From CAG-390 sp964384555 (GTDB lineage Bacteria; Bacillota; Clostridia; Oscillospirales; CAG-272): a stretch of 33,328 nt of DNA. Positions 32,834 through 33,328 of the stretch are shown in pieces. The stretch is from contig CAYLLA010000015.1 in assembly GCA_964384555.1 (NCBI GenBank), forward strand, positions 1 to 33,328, in the 5' to 3' direction. A program made the translations under genes and the position numbers. Below the pieces are notes generated by a model, which saw only the letters and a list, made by a program, of their open reading frames with translations, did not search any database and was not told where the DNA came from. Positions within the stretch are counted from its first letter, which is position 1; the number at the start of each line of letters is the position of its first letter.

Positions 32834-33016
32834 ATGGAAAGCTACAAGGTTTATAAAGCCCTGACGGGGAAACAGGTTGCCGAGCTTTTTGAAAAATACG
32901 GGGTGTACGATCATATCCGTGAATTTTATGATGTACTGCATACCACGGGATATCAGTATATCAACAACGATATTGATATCCACCTGAAAGCGCGGAATGC
33001 GGTTTCCCCGGCATAA
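32834..33016 (+). CDS. DUF3791-like small protein, probably 5'-truncated
   Basis: The 60-residue product contains LTGKQVAELFEKYGVYDHI and FYDVLHTTGYQYINNDIDIHL, which match what I recall of DUF3791 proteins from gut Clostridia. These are often encoded beside DUF3990 proteins, a possible toxin-antitoxin pairing. Family members usually have about 10 more N-terminal residues; here an in-frame stop (32819-32821) lies five codons upstream, and no ribosome site precedes the ATG. No DUF3990-type partner is present within the window. It may be a decayed remnant or a short but functional gene. Confidence 0.55.
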   Translation: MESYKVYKALTGKQVAELFEKYGVYDHIREFYDVLHTTGYQYINNDIDIHLKARNAVSPA

Positions 33017-33073
33017 CCCAAACTTTTGGGAGCGTGACCCTTTGATCGTTGGGGTAAAGCAAGCAAAGAAAAG

Positions 33074-33107
33074 AACGCCGCCGCGAACTACGGTTCGCGG
33101 CGGCGTT
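33074..33107 (-). terminator. terminator of tRNA-Arg
   Basis: A 15-bp stem (33074-33088 with 33093-33107, AACGCCGCCGCGAAC) is closed by a four-base loop whose minus-strand sequence is CGTA; read on the plus strand it is C(TACG)G, a UNCG-type tetraloop. On the minus strand TTCTTTTCTTT follows. It begins one base beyond the tRNA 3' CCA. Confidence 0.85.
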
Positions 33108-33108
33108 T

Positions 33109-33185
33109 TGGCGTTCCCGAGGCGATTTGAACACCCGACCTACCGCTTAGGAGGCGGTCGCTCTATCCAGCTGAGCTACGGGAAC
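33109..33185 (-). tRNA. tRNA-Arg (anticodon CCU)
   Basis: The minus strand folds into a complete cloverleaf: acceptor GTTCCCG pairing with CGGGAAC, D-stem GCTC/GAGC, anticodon stem ACCGC/GCGGT around the loop CTCCTAA (anticodon CCT), a 5-nt variable loop AGGTC and a T-arm with TTCAAAT. The discriminator G and CCA are encoded (33109-33112). It reads AGG codons. A consensus promoter lies upstream and a hairpin terminator directly follows. Confidence 0.97.
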
Positions 33186-33218
33186 ATATTCGATCATTTG
33201 GGGCATGCCCACTTATAT

Positions 33219-33247
33219 ATTATACCACGAATCGGGTAATGTTGCAA
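33219..33247 (-). promoter_or_regulatory. promoter of tRNA-Arg
   Basis: TTGCAA (33242-33247), a 17-bp spacer and TATAAT (33219-33224) with an extended TGG on the minus strand, 34 bp before the tRNA 5' end. Confidence 0.85.
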
Positions 33248-33289
33248 GTCTTTTTTTAATTAAAATAAAAAATTGTAAGGAGTAATATT

Positions 33290-33322
33290 AAGTTGCAAGG
33301 TTCAAATGAGCCTGTGCAACTT
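33290..33322. other. edge hairpin
   Basis: AAGTTGCA (33290-33297) pairs with TGCAACTT (33315-33322), with an inner AGGTTC/GAGCCT stem, and is followed by ATTTTT at the window end. It could be a terminator in either direction, or the folded start region of the partial gene called on the same bases. Confidence 0.45.
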
Positions 33323-33328
33323 ATTTTT
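33293..33328 (+). CDS. possible start of a gene running off the window
   Basis: AAGGAG lies 10 bp before a TTG at 33293, and the frame (MQGSNEPVQLIF) stays open to the window end. The same bases form a hairpin, so this may be a terminator instead. Only 12 codons are visible and no family can be assigned. Confidence 0.25.
   Translation, partial: MQGSNEPVQLIF

Noticed and set aside
33074..33185. Integration (attachment) site at tRNA-Arg
   Set aside because: I looked for a second copy of the tRNA 3' end in the window and found none; no integrase is present.

Overview
The window looks like chromosomal DNA from a Gram-positive anaerobe of the class Clostridia, most likely an uncultured gut Oscillospirales/Ruminococcaceae-type organism. 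The evidence is the hrcA-grpE-dnaK-dnaJ-prmA order behind a CIRCE operator, purine-rich Shine-Dalgarno sites, sigma-A promoters with 17-bp spacers, a TSCPD-family protein, a DUF3791-like protein and a variant sortase-type surface tail. Most of the window is ordinary chromosome; no insertion sequence, prophage or CRISPR array was seen.

Left part (1-7.7 kb). The C-terminal end of a surface protein converges on a minus-strand transcript that starts from a consensus promoter at 6439-6467. It reads CPBP intramembrane protease, then a TadA tRNA deaminase fused to an AAG-type alkyladenine/hypoxanthine DNA glycosylase, then an 801-residue membrane-anchored extracellular protein (possibly DUF5722-like), then nicotinate phosphoribosyltransferase. 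Both runs end at the shared terminator at 328-365. Next is an orphan MsmX/UgpC-type sugar ABC ATPase with its own promoter and terminator.

Middle part (7.7-15.1 kb). A 25-codon hydrophobic ORF, an RsuA-like pseudouridine synthase and the RNA-binding protein Tex form a minus-strand unit. Its promoter lies head to head with a zinc/cadmium efflux operon on the plus strand: an ArsR/SmtB repressor with a complete alpha-5 zinc site, a free-standing HMA metallochaperone and a P1B-2 ATPase. Three dyads overlap that operon's promoter. Downstream is a compact minus-strand operon of four very small genes: two tandem zinc-ribbon proteins, a 111-residue unknown and a 43-residue membrane peptide. A degenerate tandem repeat array sits immediately upstream of it.

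Heat-shock part (15.1-23.8 kb). The minus-strand operon hrcA-grpE-dnaK-dnaJ-prmA has a CIRCE site with one mismatch and a long hairpin between dnaK and dnaJ. It is divergent from htpG, whose product carries an unusual His/Cys/acidic linker. A TSCPD protein follows htpG.

Right part (23.8-33.3 kb). The uvrB-uvrA excision-repair pair has a consensus promoter flanked by 13-bp direct repeats. After it come a membrane-bound XRE regulator, an ECF sigma factor overlapping the ribosome-binding region of a membrane-anchored probable anti-sigma/sensor protein, two palindromic repeats, a probably 5'-truncated DUF3791-like gene and a tRNA-Arg(CCU).

Best candidates for something not previously described: the TadA-AAG fusion, the metal-binding-looking linker in HtpG, and the zinc-ribbon micro-operon with its upstream repeat array. 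All product names rest on reading motifs by eye; no database search was possible.
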